This document shows, in pieces, positions 7,352 through 14,356 of a DNA stretch of 24,675 nucleotides (positions are counted from its first letter, which is position 1; each line of letters opens with the position of its first letter). The position numbers were made by a program, and so were the translations under genes. Source of the stretch: DAOMFM01 sp035429825 (GTDB taxonomy: Bacteria > Acidobacteriota > Blastocatellia > UBA7656 > JADIYM01); the NCBI GenBank assembly GCA_044224215.1, contig JBGAKX010000061.1, positions 1 through 24,675 on the forward strand, read 5' to 3'. A model generated the notes under the pieces. It was not told the DNA's origin. It searched no databases and saw only the letters and a program-made list of their open reading frames with translations.

Positions 7352-7383
7352 CGAAGGACGAGCGTTGATTCGCGCGTCCTTCG
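7352..7383. other. Hairpin in the long intergenic region
   Basis: CGAAGGACG (7352-7360) pairs exactly with CGTCCTTCG (7375-7383). After one mismatch, three more inner pairs close a 6-nt loop, TTGATT. No U-tract follows on either strand, so a simple intrinsic terminator is not obvious. Confidence 0.4.
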
Positions 7384-7413
7384 AGCCTGAGGAGCCGGAG
7401 GTCTGCGCCCCCA

Positions 7414-7432
7414 CCCGCGCGTTTCGTGCGGG
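7414..7432. other. Second compact hairpin in the long intergenic region
   Basis: CCCGCGCG (7414-7421) pairs with CGTGCGGG (7425-7432), including one G-T wobble, around a TTT loop. It lies 31 bp past the hairpin at 7352-7383. Confidence 0.35.
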
Positions 7433-7694
7433 GAGGCCGTGGCAGCTGGTTCGACTCGCCCCCGAATTGGTCGCCGATATGTGCCTCGGCTTCCGGCTCG
7501 TCAGGTTCTCCTGTCGCAGGTGATGCTCAACGCGTGTGCCGACGCCAACCCGATCCCATTCGCCGTCCCCGGTTTTGACGATGGCCGCGTTCTTTGCGCA
7601 GCGATTGTCAACCCCGGCCCCACACCGACGGGGACGGCGTCTGGAGGAATCGACCGTTTGGACGCGATTCTCGCCAATGGCACGTGAGCGGCGG

Positions 7695-7700
7695 TAAGAT
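7695..7700 (+). promoter_or_regulatory. Possible -10 box for leaderless nnr transcription
   Basis: TAAGAT ends 6 nt before the nnr ATG at 7707, which would place a start site at or beside the start codon. The alternative reading is that GGCGGTAAG is a weak, distant ribosome binding site. No clear -35 is visible. Confidence 0.3.
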
Positions 7701-7706
7701 GGCCGC

Positions 7707-9302
7707 ATGAGGATCATCACGGCCGATCAGATGCGCGAGGTCGATCGCCTCACCACGGAGCGCTTTGCAATCGCCGGACTGCTGTTGATGGAGAACGCCG
7801 CCGTACGAACGGCCTGCGCCATTGCCGAGCGTTTTGGCCCCGTCGGCGATCTCTACGTGAAGATCGTCTGCGGCCGCGGCAACAACGGAGGCGACGGTGC
7901 GGCGATCGCGCGACAGCTTTGGCTCGGCGGCGCCATGGCCGACGTGATCCTGATCGGTCACGTGAGCGATGCGACCGGCGACGCACGGACGAACTTTGAG
8001 ATCGTCCGCGCGCTGTCCGAGACGGCGACCGGGATTGGCCTTCGCGAAATCGAAACATCCGAGGACCTGTGGGACGCTTACTCCGATGGCGAAGCGGATG
8101 TGTTCGTCGATGCGATGTTCGGGACGGGCCTGTCTCGTCCCGTCGACGGGCTGTTTGCCGAGGCGATCGAGCTGCTGAACGCCCACGATGGAACGCCGGT
8201 CGTGTCCGTGGATCTGCCGTCGGGACTGGCTTCGGATCTGGCGGAATCGATCGGGCCGCACGTTCATGCGGACCTTACGGTGACGTTCACGGCGCTCAAG
8301 CCGGCGTGCGCGCTGCCGCCTGCCGTGTTTTCGTGCGGCGAGGTCGTCGTCGCCGACATCGGCTCGCCGGCAGAGCTTGTCGAGTCGTGCGGGTCGCGTC
8401 TTTCGCTCGTGGCCCCGTCGGGAGTCGAGGGGTATCTCGATCTGTCGAAACGGCGCATCGATGCGCACAAGGGGACGGTCGGATCCGTGCTGGTGATCGG
8501 CGGATCGGTCGGAAAGACTGGCGCGCCCGCCATGGCGGCGGAAGCTGTGCTGAAGTCGGGTGCGGGTCTCGCGACCATTGCGACCGCGCGATCCGCCGAG
8601 CCGGTGCTCGCGAGCCGCGCCCTGGCTGAGGCGATGACCGAGCCCGTCGCCGAGACCGACGCCGGAGTCGTGTCGGTCGCTGCGCTGGAGCGCCTGCGAG
8701 AGCTCGCCGCGTCGCGAACGGTCGTCGCGATTGGTCCGGGGCTCGGCCTCGGCGAAAGCCAGCGCGACGTCGTGCGTGCGTTCATGCGCGACCGCGAACG
8801 CCCGGTCGTCGTGGATGCGGACGCGCTGACGGCGCTCTCGGACTGGCCCGACGAGATTCGCGGAACGACGGAGCTTCCGATCATCGTGACGCCGCATCCT
8901 GCCGAGATGGCGCGCATCGCGTCGCTCGACACGCGAGCGGTTGTCGTCGACCGCGTCGGCGTGGCGCGCGAGTTTGCGACCCGCCATCGCGTGTTCGTAG
9001 TGCTCAAGGGCGCACGAACGATCATTGCCGAGCCCGGGGGCGAGGTCCTCGTGAACCCGACGGGCAACTCGGGGATGGCCACGGGGGGCAGCGGCGACGT
9101 GTTGACCGGGGTCATCGCGGGGCTGCTCGCCCAGCGTCCCTCGGATCCGCTCGGAGCGGCGGTGACCGGCGTCTATCTGCATGGCCTGGCCGGAGATCTC
9201 GCCGTCGCGGAGACCGGAATCCGGGCGCTCGTCGCGACCGACATCTCGGAGCATCTCGGCCGGGCGTTTCTTCAGGCGGGCGGCACGGCGGAGCGGGTGT
9301 GA
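7707..9302 (+). CDS. nnr: Bifunctional NAD(P)HX epimerase / ADP-dependent NAD(P)HX dehydratase
   Basis: This 531-aa protein repairs hydrated NADH and NADPH in the cytosol. The N-terminal YjeF/AIBP-type epimerase interconverts R- and S-NAD(P)HX; it carries GRGNNGGDG (56-64), FVDAMFGTGL and VVSVDLPSGL. The C-terminal ribokinase-fold dehydratase restores NAD(P)H at the expense of ADP. It shows HKGTVGSVLVIGGS, TPHPAEMARI, LKGARTII and NPTGNSGMATGGSGDVLTG, the last being the nucleotide-binding/catalytic loop. Length and domain order are those of the common bacterial fusion, with no missing motif. The stop overlaps the tsaE GTG start by 4 nt (GTGA), so the two are translationally coupled, an arrangement found in many bacteria. 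Confidence 0.96.
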   Translation: MRIITADQMREVDRLTTERFAIAGLLLMENAAVRTACAIAERFGPVGDLYVKIVCGRGNNGGDGAAIARQLWLGGAMADVILIGHVSDATGDARTNFEIVRALSETATGIGLREIETSEDLWDAYSDGEADVFVDAMFGTGLSRPVDGLFAEAIELLNAHDGTPVVSVDLPSGLASDLAESIGPHVHADLTVTFTALKPACALPPAVFSCGEVVVADIGSPAELVESCGSRLSLVAPSGVEGYLDLSKRRIDAHKGTVGSVLVIGGSVGKTGAPAMAAEAVLKSGAGLATIATARSAEPVLASRALAEAMTEPVAETDAGVVSVAALERLRELAASRTVVAIGPGLGLGESQRDVVRAFMRDRERPVVVDADALTALSDWPDEIRGTTELPIIVTPHPAEMARIASLDTRAVVVDRVGVAREFATRHRVFVVLKGARTIIAEPGGEVLVNPTGNSGMATGGSGDVLTGVIAGLLAQRPSDPLGAAVTGVYLHGLAGDLAVAETGIRALVATDISEHLGRAFLQAGGTAERV

Positions 9303-9760
9303 TCGGAAGCGGGACGTACGCGAGCCATTCGCCCGACGAGACCGAGGACCTTGGGCGGCGCATCGGCGAATCGCTGACGGGGGCGACCGTCGTGTTGCTC
9401 GAAGGCGAGCTCGGCGCGGGCAAGACGCTTTTGACGCGCGGGATCGTCGCGGGTCTCGACGCCGATCCCGACCAGGTGTCGAGCCCGACATTCACGCTCG
9501 TCAACGAGTACACCGGTGGTCGTCTGCCGATCCTCCACCTCGACCTGTACCGGCTTGAAGGGAGCAAATCGGTCGCGGCGTTGTACGAGATCGGGCTCGA
9601 GGAGATTCTCGACCGCAACGCCATCGTGGTCGTCGAGTGGGCCGAAAACCTGAAGGGATTCCCCGTTCCGGCGGCCCTGCGCATCATTCTGCGGAACACG
9701 GGCGACGAAACACGCGAGATCACGGTGTCGAGTTGCGGTGAAAATGCCGGGGTTTGTTAG
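9299..9760 (+). CDS. tsaE: tRNA threonylcarbamoyladenosine biosynthesis ATPase TsaE
   Basis: This 153-aa P-loop protein supports synthesis of the t6A37 modification of ANN-decoding tRNAs, acting with TsaB, TsaC and TsaD. Walker A is GELGAGKT (36-43). SSPTFTLVNEY and the HLDLYRLEG stretch follow, then VVEWAE, all typical of TsaE. The GTG start at 9299 is fixed by the 4-nt overlap with the nnr stop and by the normal distance to the Walker motif. The length is usual for the family. tsaB and tsaD are not in the window. Confidence 0.95.
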   Translation: MIGSGTYASHSPDETEDLGRRIGESLTGATVVLLEGELGAGKTLLTRGIVAGLDADPDQVSSPTFTLVNEYTGGRLPILHLDLYRLEGSKSVAALYEIGLEEILDRNAIVVVEWAENLKGFPVPAALRIILRNTGDETREITVSSCGENAGVC

Positions 9761-9835
9761 AGTTTTGTAACAATCTCGGGGTCAATAATCGTTGTTTCAG
9801 GGGGTCCCGTGTGATACCTTGCCCACTGAATCTGG

Positions 9836-9862
9836 GCCTCCGTGCGCGCTGCGCCCGGAGGC
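9836..9862 (+). promoter_or_regulatory. Leader hairpin with alternative pairing to the greA ribosome binding site
   Basis: GCCTCCG (9836-9842) pairs with CGGAGGC (9856-9862), enclosing an inner GCGC/GCGC stem (9844-9847 with 9851-9854). The same 5' arm GCCTCC can instead pair with GGAGGC at 9873-9878, which is the Shine-Dalgarno region of greA. The two pairings are mutually exclusive, so the leader could switch between an exposed and a sequestered ribosome binding site. The pairing is seen in sequence; the regulatory role is inference. Confidence 0.45.
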
Positions 9863-9887
9863 TCGATCTCTAGGAGGCGAGACAGCT

Positions 9888-10379
9888 GTGGCTGCCGAAC
9901 TCAAACAACGGCTCGAAGAAGAGCTGAAGCAGATGGATTACGAACTTCGCACGGAGCTCCCAAAAGAGCTTCAGCGTGCCGCCGCGCTCGGTGACCTCCG
10001 GGAAAACGGCGAATACGAATCGGCCAGAAATCGTCAGGACTACCTCAGGTTGCGGATCGCCGCCGTCCGGAAGCGGCTGGCGGACCTCTCGATGATCGAC
10101 TTTGACCGCCTGCCACGCGACAAGGCGGCCTATGGATCGACCGTGGGGATCTATGATCTCGATCGCGAAGAGGAGATCAGCTACAGCCTCGTGATGAGCG
10201 AGGATGCCGACGCCGATCGAGGGCTCATCTCGACGACATCACCGATCGGGAAGGCGCTCATCAACAAGGGCGTGGGCGACGAGATCGAGGTCAGGACGCC
10301 GAACGGCGTTCGACGATTCGAGGTCATCTCGCTCAAGACAGTGCACGACGCCGCTCCCGAGGAGGCCAAGGCCAAGTAG
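9888..10379 (+). CDS. greA: Transcript cleavage/elongation factor GreA
   Basis: GreA enters the RNA polymerase secondary channel and stimulates cleavage of backtracked RNA. The N-terminal coiled coil of this 163-aa protein carries the acidic tip GDLRENGEYESAR (35-47), with D36 and E39 positioned to hold the catalytic Mg2+. The C-terminal FKBP-like domain ends with STTSPIGKALINKGVGDEIEV, the conserved GreA/GreB pattern. The GTG start at 9888 is preferred over the longer open frame to 9792 because AGGAGG lies at 9872-9877, 10 nt upstream, and the extra codons do not look like GreA. It follows tsaE after 127 bp and is 11 nt from the next gene. The leader hairpin at 9836-9862 suggests its own control. 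Confidence 0.95.
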   Translation: MAAELKQRLEEELKQMDYELRTELPKELQRAAALGDLRENGEYESARNRQDYLRLRIAAVRKRLADLSMIDFDRLPRDKAAYGSTVGIYDLDREEEISYSLVMSEDADADRGLISTTSPIGKALINKGVGDEIEVRTPNGVRRFEVISLKTVHDAAPEEAKAK

Positions 10380-10390
10380 CCGGTGCGGGT

Positions 10391-11155
10391 ATGTCGATAA
10401 GCAGTGCCATCGGCAACGGCTGTACGCTGATCCTCGACGCCATCGTTCGTACGATCGCGCGCAGCAAGATCATCACGCCGAACATCCTCACGATGGTCGG
10501 GTTGCTGATCAACATCTGGTGCGCCTACCTCTACGGCCGCGGGCACTTTTTCACGGGCGGGCTCGTGCTGATTCTCGCCAACGTGTTCGACATGCTCGAC
10601 GGCCGCGTGGCGCGTCTCCAGGGTCGTGTCACGCGGTTCGGCGCGTTCTTTGATTCGGTCATCGACCGCTACTCGGACCTGATCGTGTTCGTCGGAATCA
10701 TGGTCTTCTATGCGCGCGACACGGCCGCACACTCGACGCTCTACGTTGCGCTGACTGGCATCGTCCTCATCGGATCGGTGATGGTCAGCTATTCCCGCGC
10801 CAGGGCAGAGGGGCTCGACATCACGTGCAAGGTCGGGTTTCTCGAGCGCCCCGAGCGCGTCGTCCTGTTGATCATCGGTTCGCTCACGCAGGTGTCGCCA
10901 GGCACCTATCAGGCGGTGGCCAACATCTCACACGTCGCCGCCGAGCTGATGTTCTACAAGATGCGGGCGGTTCTCTGGGTCATGGCGGTGCTGTCGCATT
11001 GGACGGTGATCCATCGCGTGTACCACACTCGGGACGAACTGACGTTGAGCGATACGACACGACAGGAATCAAGCCAGCGCGCGGACGTTGCAGGAACGCC
11101 TGCCGGCCGCGAGAGTCAGCACATGCTCGGAGCCAGCCGGTTGCGGCCGCAGTAG
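10391..11155 (+). CDS. CDP-alcohol phosphatidyltransferase family membrane protein
   Basis: This 254-aa integral membrane enzyme has the complete family signature D-x2-D-G-x2-A-R-x8-G-x3-D-x3-D at residues 67-92 (DMLDGRVAR ... G84 ... D88 ... D92). The four Asp residues bind the metal that transfers a phosphatidyl group from CDP-diacylglycerol to an alcohol. About six hydrophobic helices are visible up to residue ~210. The last ~35 residues are hydrophilic. The acceptor (glycerol phosphate, inositol phosphate or another) cannot be told from sequence. The gene starts 11 nt after greA, so it is probably co-transcribed with it. Confidence 0.9.
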   Translation: MSISSAIGNGCTLILDAIVRTIARSKIITPNILTMVGLLINIWCAYLYGRGHFFTGGLVLILANVFDMLDGRVARLQGRVTRFGAFFDSVIDRYSDLIVFVGIMVFYARDTAAHSTLYVALTGIVLIGSVMVSYSRARAEGLDITCKVGFLERPERVVLLIIGSLTQVSPGTYQAVANISHVAAELMFYKMRAVLWVMAVLSHWTVIHRVYHTRDELTLSDTTRQESSQRADVAGTPAGRESQHMLGASRLRPQ

Positions 11156-11197
11156 GCCGTTCTTCGAATTTCAGACGAATTGGACGACACTCGAACG

Positions 11198-11965
11198 ATG
11201 ACTACCACGTCCCCCCGAACGCTTGTCTGCCCGTGTTGCGGCGGACGGATGGATCTCGACACGGGCCGCTGTGCATGCGGCGCGCGGTTTGTCGGCGCAC
11301 CGGTGCTGTCGCCGCTCTCGCCGCAACCGTTGCTTGGCGGCGCATTCGCAACCGTCCTGATTGCGCTCGCATCGGTGGCGAGCTTCTGGGTGAAACCGCT
11401 GGTCGCCGTTGCCGTCATCGGAGTTCTGGTGGGCATTCGATCTGTGCGGCGCGCGCGCCGGCAGCCTGCGGCGTACGGCGGGTTGCGCACGGCGGCGGTT
11501 GGACTTGCGCTGGCGTCGATCGTGTCGCTCGTGGTTGGAGGCATTCTCGTTGCGCGAATTCCTCGCGCGATTGACCTTCACCGCGAAGCCGACCTGGCGC
11601 GCACGCGCGCCGAGATGTATCACACGGCCGGCCTGGTCGCGCAGTACCGCGCGACGTACGGCCGTTACCCGGACAAGCTGAGCGACCTTGGCAAGGTGGA
11701 AGGTCTTGGACCCGTGCCCGATGCGCGCGATTCCTGGGATCATCGAATCGTCTATGCCGGCTACACGACGGGCATCGCGTCCGTGTCGGGCGTTCCCGCG
11801 TTGAACGCCAACTTCGAGTTGCGGTCGCCCGGTCCGGACGGATTGCAGAACACGCCTGATGACATCGTGCTCCGGGACGGAACGATCGTCGATGCGTCAC
11901 GCACCGCGATTTCGCCCGCGCCGACGGTTCCGGTCACCGCACCGGTCTCCAAGCGACGGCGCTAG
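11198..11965 (+). CDS. Zinc-ribbon membrane protein with pseudopilin-like C-terminal domain
   Basis: A short zinc ribbon opens this 255-aa protein (CPCCGG and CACGARF, four Cys in two pairs). Two hydrophobic segments follow at about residues 45-80 and 98-120, in the style of DUF4190-like proteins. The C-terminal ~130 residues are outside the membrane and resemble the globular part of type II secretion pseudopilins: a long helix with YRATYGRYPDKLSDLGKV, then LRSPGPDGLQNTPDDIV, a Ca2+-loop-like pattern. There is no prepilin peptidase site, so it is not itself a pilin. The function is unknown. ATG 11198 is preferred over an in-frame TTG at 11180 because the zinc ribbon begins soon after it. It ends 4 nt before the biotin carboxylase start. 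Confidence 0.75.
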   Translation: MTTTSPRTLVCPCCGGRMDLDTGRCACGARFVGAPVLSPLSPQPLLGGAFATVLIALASVASFWVKPLVAVAVIGVLVGIRSVRRARRQPAAYGGLRTAAVGLALASIVSLVVGGILVARIPRAIDLHREADLARTRAEMYHTAGLVAQYRATYGRYPDKLSDLGKVEGLGPVPDARDSWDHRIVYAGYTTGIASVSGVPALNANFELRSPGPDGLQNTPDDIVLRDGTIVDASRTAISPAPTVPVTAPVSKRRR

Positions 11966-11969
11966 CCGG

Positions 11970-13493
11970 ATGTTCCGCAAGGTCCTTATCGCAAACCGGG
12001 GGGAGATCGCCGTCCGGATTGCGCGCGCGTGCCGTGAACTCGGCGTGTCGCCGGTCGCGGTCTATTCCGAGGCCGACGTCGAAGCGCTCCACGTGCGGGT
12101 CGCCGACGAGGCGTACCTGATCGGTCCGCCGGCGTCGAGTGAGAGTTACCTGCGGATCGACCGCATCATCGACGCCGCGCGGCAGGCCGGCGCCGAGGCG
12201 ATCCATCCCGGGTACGGTTTTCTGTCCGAGAAGTCCGAATTCGCGCGCGCCGTTCGCGACGCGGGCCTGACGCTCATCGGCCCGTCGCCCGAGTCCATGG
12301 AGCTGATGGGCTCCAAGACGCACGCGCGCCGCGCGGTGCGCGACGCGGGAGCGCCGGTGGTCCCCGGCGCCGTCGAACCGATCGCCGATCCGGTTGAGGC
12401 GCGCCGGATCGCCGACGAGATCGGTTACCCGGTGCTGCTGAAGGCGGTGTCGGGGGGCGGAGGGAAGGGCATGCGGCTCGTCGGTTCGAGCGATGAGCTC
12501 GAGGCAGCCCTGGCACGCGCGGGCTCCGAGGCTCTCGCGGCGTTCGGCGACGCCTCGGTGTACGTCGAGAAGGCGATCGTGCGACCCCGCCACATCGAGA
12601 TTCAGCTGTTGGCCGACCGTCACGGGAACTGTGTCTATCTCGGCGAGCGCGAGTGCTCACTTCAGCGCCGGCACCAGAAGGTGCTCGAGGAGTGTCCGGC
12701 GACGTTCGACGACGCGGACCTGCGGGCGCGCATGGGCGCGGCCGCGGTCAAGATCGCGCACGCCGCGGATTACGAGGGCGCGGGAACGATCGAGTTCCTC
12801 GTCGACGCCGACCGGAACTTCTACTTCCTCGAGATGAATACGCGTTTGCAGGTCGAGCATCCCGTGACAGAGCTCGTCACCGACATCGACGTCGTCGCAG
12901 CGCAGATCCGCGTTGCGGCCGGCGAGCCGCTCTGGTTCACGCAGGACGACGTGAAGCTGCGAGGCGCTGCGATCGAATGCCGCATCTACGCCGAAGATCC
13001 GCGAAACGGATTCGTTCCCTCGCCCGGCAAGATCACGTCGCTCTCGGAGCCCGCGGGTCCCGGGATACGTATCGACAGCGGCGTGTACGAGGGCTGGGAG
13101 GTCGCGATCCACTACGATCCGCTGCTGGCAAAGCTCGTGGTGTGGGCGCCGACGCGCGTCGAGGCAATCGCCCGTCTGCGGCGAGCGCTTGCGGAGTACG
13201 AAGTCGGAGGCATCCGGACGTCGCTGCCGCTGTTCCGCGATCTGCTGAACGAACCGTGCGTGCTGTCGGGCGACATCGACACGCAGTTTCTGGATCGGTG
13301 GATCGTGGAACGGTACGGCGAGGGAACGCGCGTGTCTCCGTCGTTCGGCCTCGAACTCGACGCCGATCTCGCACTGGCGGCAGCAGCCCTCGCCGTGGCG
13401 GCGCCGGCCGATCACGAGGCGAGCGGATGCGAGCCGCCAACGAGCAACTGGAAGCGCGCCGGCCGCATTGGCGGCTTGCGGAGCCAGCAATGA
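11970..13493 (+). CDS. accC: Biotin carboxylase subunit of an acetyl-/acyl-CoA carboxylase
   Basis: This enzyme carboxylates biotin on the carrier protein using ATP and bicarbonate. The N-terminal domain MFRKVLIANRGEIAVRI, the ATP-grasp loop SGGGGKGM (161-168), the CSLQRRHQKVLEECPA segment and EMNTRLQVEHPVTE (catalytic Glu/Arg) are all intact. At 507 aa it is about 55-60 residues longer than a typical AccC (near 450). The extra C-terminus is Ala-rich and then Arg-rich. That tail sits where acyl-CoA carboxylase alpha subunits continue into their biotin domain. Here the coding instead breaks off and the carrier is encoded next, with a 4-nt ATGA overlap. A propionyl- or broader acyl-CoA carboxylase is therefore as likely as housekeeping acetyl-CoA carboxylase. 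No carboxyltransferase gene lies in the window. ATG 11970 fits the family N-terminus exactly. Confidence 0.92.
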   Translation: MFRKVLIANRGEIAVRIARACRELGVSPVAVYSEADVEALHVRVADEAYLIGPPASSESYLRIDRIIDAARQAGAEAIHPGYGFLSEKSEFARAVRDAGLTLIGPSPESMELMGSKTHARRAVRDAGAPVVPGAVEPIADPVEARRIADEIGYPVLLKAVSGGGGKGMRLVGSSDELEAALARAGSEALAAFGDASVYVEKAIVRPRHIEIQLLADRHGNCVYLGERECSLQRRHQKVLEECPATFDDADLRARMGAAAVKIAHAADYEGAGTIEFLVDADRNFYFLEMNTRLQVEHPVTELVTDIDVVAAQIRVAAGEPLWFTQDDVKLRGAAIECRIYAEDPRNGFVPSPGKITSLSEPAGPGIRIDSGVYEGWEVAIHYDPLLAKLVVWAPTRVEAIARLRRALAEYEVGGIRTSLPLFRDLLNEPCVLSGDIDTQFLDRWIVERYGEGTRVSPSFGLELDADLALAAAALAVAAPADHEASGCEPPTSNWKRAGRIGGLRSQQ

Positions 13494-13987
13494 AGCTCGA
13501 AGCGCACATCGACGGCGCGGTTCGTGGCGTCGAGATCGACGTGGACGGCTCAGCGTTCCGGCTGCGCGTCGACGGGCGCGACGTGACGGGCGACGTGCGA
13601 TCGCCCGAGGCGGGTGTTTACACGTTCTACGTTGGATCGCGGGTGATCGAGGCGCGTGTGAGCAGGCTCGCCGCCGACAACACCGTGCGCGTTCAGATCG
13701 GCGCGGAGACCGCCGAGGTGCTGATCGTCGATCCCAAGCGTCGGCGTCCCGGATCGCACGGCAGCAGCGAGGGCGAGCAGACGCTCGTCGCGCCGATGCC
13801 GGGGAAGGTCGTTGCGCTGCTTGCGAACGTCGGCGACGAAGTCGCAATCGGCCAGGGAGTGATCGTCGTCGAAGCGATGAAGATGCAGAACGAAGTGAAG
13901 GCAGCGAAGGCGGGCGTCGTCGCCGAGATCCGCGCGGCGGTGGGCGACACCGTGAACGCGGGACAGGTCCTCGCGACGATCATGTGA
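13490..13987 (+). CDS. Biotin carboxyl carrier protein (acyl-CoA carboxylase type)
   Basis: The C-terminal ~75 residues of this 165-aa protein form a biotinyl domain (VAPMPGKVVALLANVGDEV). The biotin-accepting lysine is in EAMKMQNE, near residue 131. The N-terminal half (MKLEAHIDGAVRGVEIDVDG and on) is a beta-rich region like the linker in acyl-CoA, pyruvate or oxaloacetate carboxylase alpha chains. It lacks the Ala/Pro linker and thumb loop usual for E. coli-type AccB. The ATG overlaps the biotin carboxylase stop by 4 nt, so the two should be made in a fixed ratio. A strong hairpin 48 nt downstream ends the operon. Confidence 0.9.
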   Translation: MKLEAHIDGAVRGVEIDVDGSAFRLRVDGRDVTGDVRSPEAGVYTFYVGSRVIEARVSRLAADNTVRVQIGAETAEVLIVDPKRRRPGSHGSSEGEQTLVAPMPGKVVALLANVGDEVAIGQGVIVVEAMKMQNEVKAAKAGVVAEIRAAVGDTVNAGQVLATIM

Positions 13988-14035
13988 CGCGTCGAGCGCG
14001 CCGAAAGGCCACGCCTGCAAGGCCATTTGATTCAT

Positions 14036-14072
14036 CACCGCGAAACCCGCTCCCAGAGCGGGTTTCGCGGTG
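14036..14072 (+). terminator. Strong hairpin ending the acc operon
   Basis: A perfect 16-bp stem (14036-14051 with 14057-14072) closes a 5-nt CCCAG loop, 48 nt after the carrier protein stop. It is followed directly by the N run, so any U-tract is hidden. The sequence right beside an assembly gap may itself be affected by it. Confidence 0.6.
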
Positions 14073-14081
14073 NNNNNNNNN
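14073..14081. other. Assembly gap (9 N)
   Basis: Nine undetermined bases directly abut the perfect hairpin. The real gap length is unknown. Any continuous open frame drawn across it is not meaningful. Confidence 0.98.
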
Positions 14082-14140
14082 GTTGCATCGAGCGCGCACG
14101 ACGCGGGCGCGCACGGCGAGTGCGCGCGCGCTGCAAATCG

Positions 14141-14163
14141 CACCGCCTGAAACCCGCTCTGGG
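14141..14163. repeat. Partial copy of the terminator arm beyond the gap
   Basis: This 23-bp stretch equals the reverse complement of 14052-14072 apart from two extra bases (CT at 14147-14148). It also shares 14036-14051 in direct orientation apart from the same insertion. Three related copies thus surround the gap. Confidence 0.6.
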
Positions 14164-14226
14164 GGCCGATTTCGAGCTGGCGCACATGTCGCGTGTCTCG
14201 CGCGTTGCGTTTCGATGAAAAAAAAG

Positions 14227-14255
14227 TTGACAAGGTTTTTCGCGGACTCTATATA
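14227..14255 (+). promoter_or_regulatory. Near-consensus sigma70 promoter of the histone-like gene
   Basis: TTGACA (14227-14232), a 17-bp spacer and TATATA (14250-14255) sit in an AT-rich island within GC-rich DNA. The start site is expected near 14262, giving a leader of about 95 nt. This is the best-matching promoter in the window and suggests high expression. Confidence 0.8.
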
Positions 14256-14279
14256 CAACTACATATTGTGTAGCTTTAT

Positions 14280-14326
14280 GCCTAGTGCACAAGAGACAAG
14301 ACAACACAGTATCTTGTGTATGAGGC
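14280..14326 (+). promoter_or_regulatory. Leader hairpin of the histone-like gene
   Basis: The arms 14280-14294 and 14312-14326 pair over 15 positions with one mismatch and two G-U wobbles, enclosing a 17-nt A-rich loop. The hairpin lies in the predicted 5' leader, 15 nt before AAGGAG at 14342-14347. It could stabilise the mRNA or modulate initiation; no anti-Shine-Dalgarno partner was found. Confidence 0.45.
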
Positions 14327-14356
14327 ATCAAACGTATCGAAAAGGAGAACGACGCG

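Larger units (their letters stand above)
6957..7706. other. 750-bp intergenic region with hairpins, no gene recognised
   Basis: This is the longest non-coding stretch, between the divergent prenyltransferase and nnr genes. Open frames on both strands give low-complexity, Cys/Arg/Ser-rich translations without domain-like patterns. It holds three inverted repeats. The first has 7-bp arms GGGGGAT/ATCCCCC (7215-7221, 7246-7252). The second is a 9-bp hairpin extended past one mismatch (7352-7383). The third is an 8-bp hairpin with a TTT loop (7414-7432). I looked for RNase P, tmRNA, SRP and tRNA signature strings and saw none. It could be promoter DNA for two genes, a degraded gene, or an unrecognised structured RNA. 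Confidence 0.55.
13988..14356. other. 369-bp intergenic region with terminator hairpins, an assembly gap and the promoter of the histone-like gene
   Basis: In order this gap contains a very strong hairpin (14036-14072), nine N (14073-14081), a GC hairpin with 8-bp arms GCGCGCAC/GTGCGCGC (14107-14114, 14120-14127) and a partial repeat of the first hairpin (14141-14163). Then the composition becomes AT-rich, with the promoter (14227-14255) and a leader hairpin (14280-14326) of the histone-like gene. No protein gene is supported. Confidence 0.7.

Noticed and set aside
7430..7470. GGTTCGACTC string resembling a tRNA T-arm
   Set aside because: The flanking bases do not pair into a T-stem, and no anticodon or acceptor stem is found around it.
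7608..9491. A 627-codon minus-strand frame opposite nnr/tsaE
   Set aside because: Arg/Asp/His-rich shadow. The plus strand carries complete nnr and tsaE motifs.
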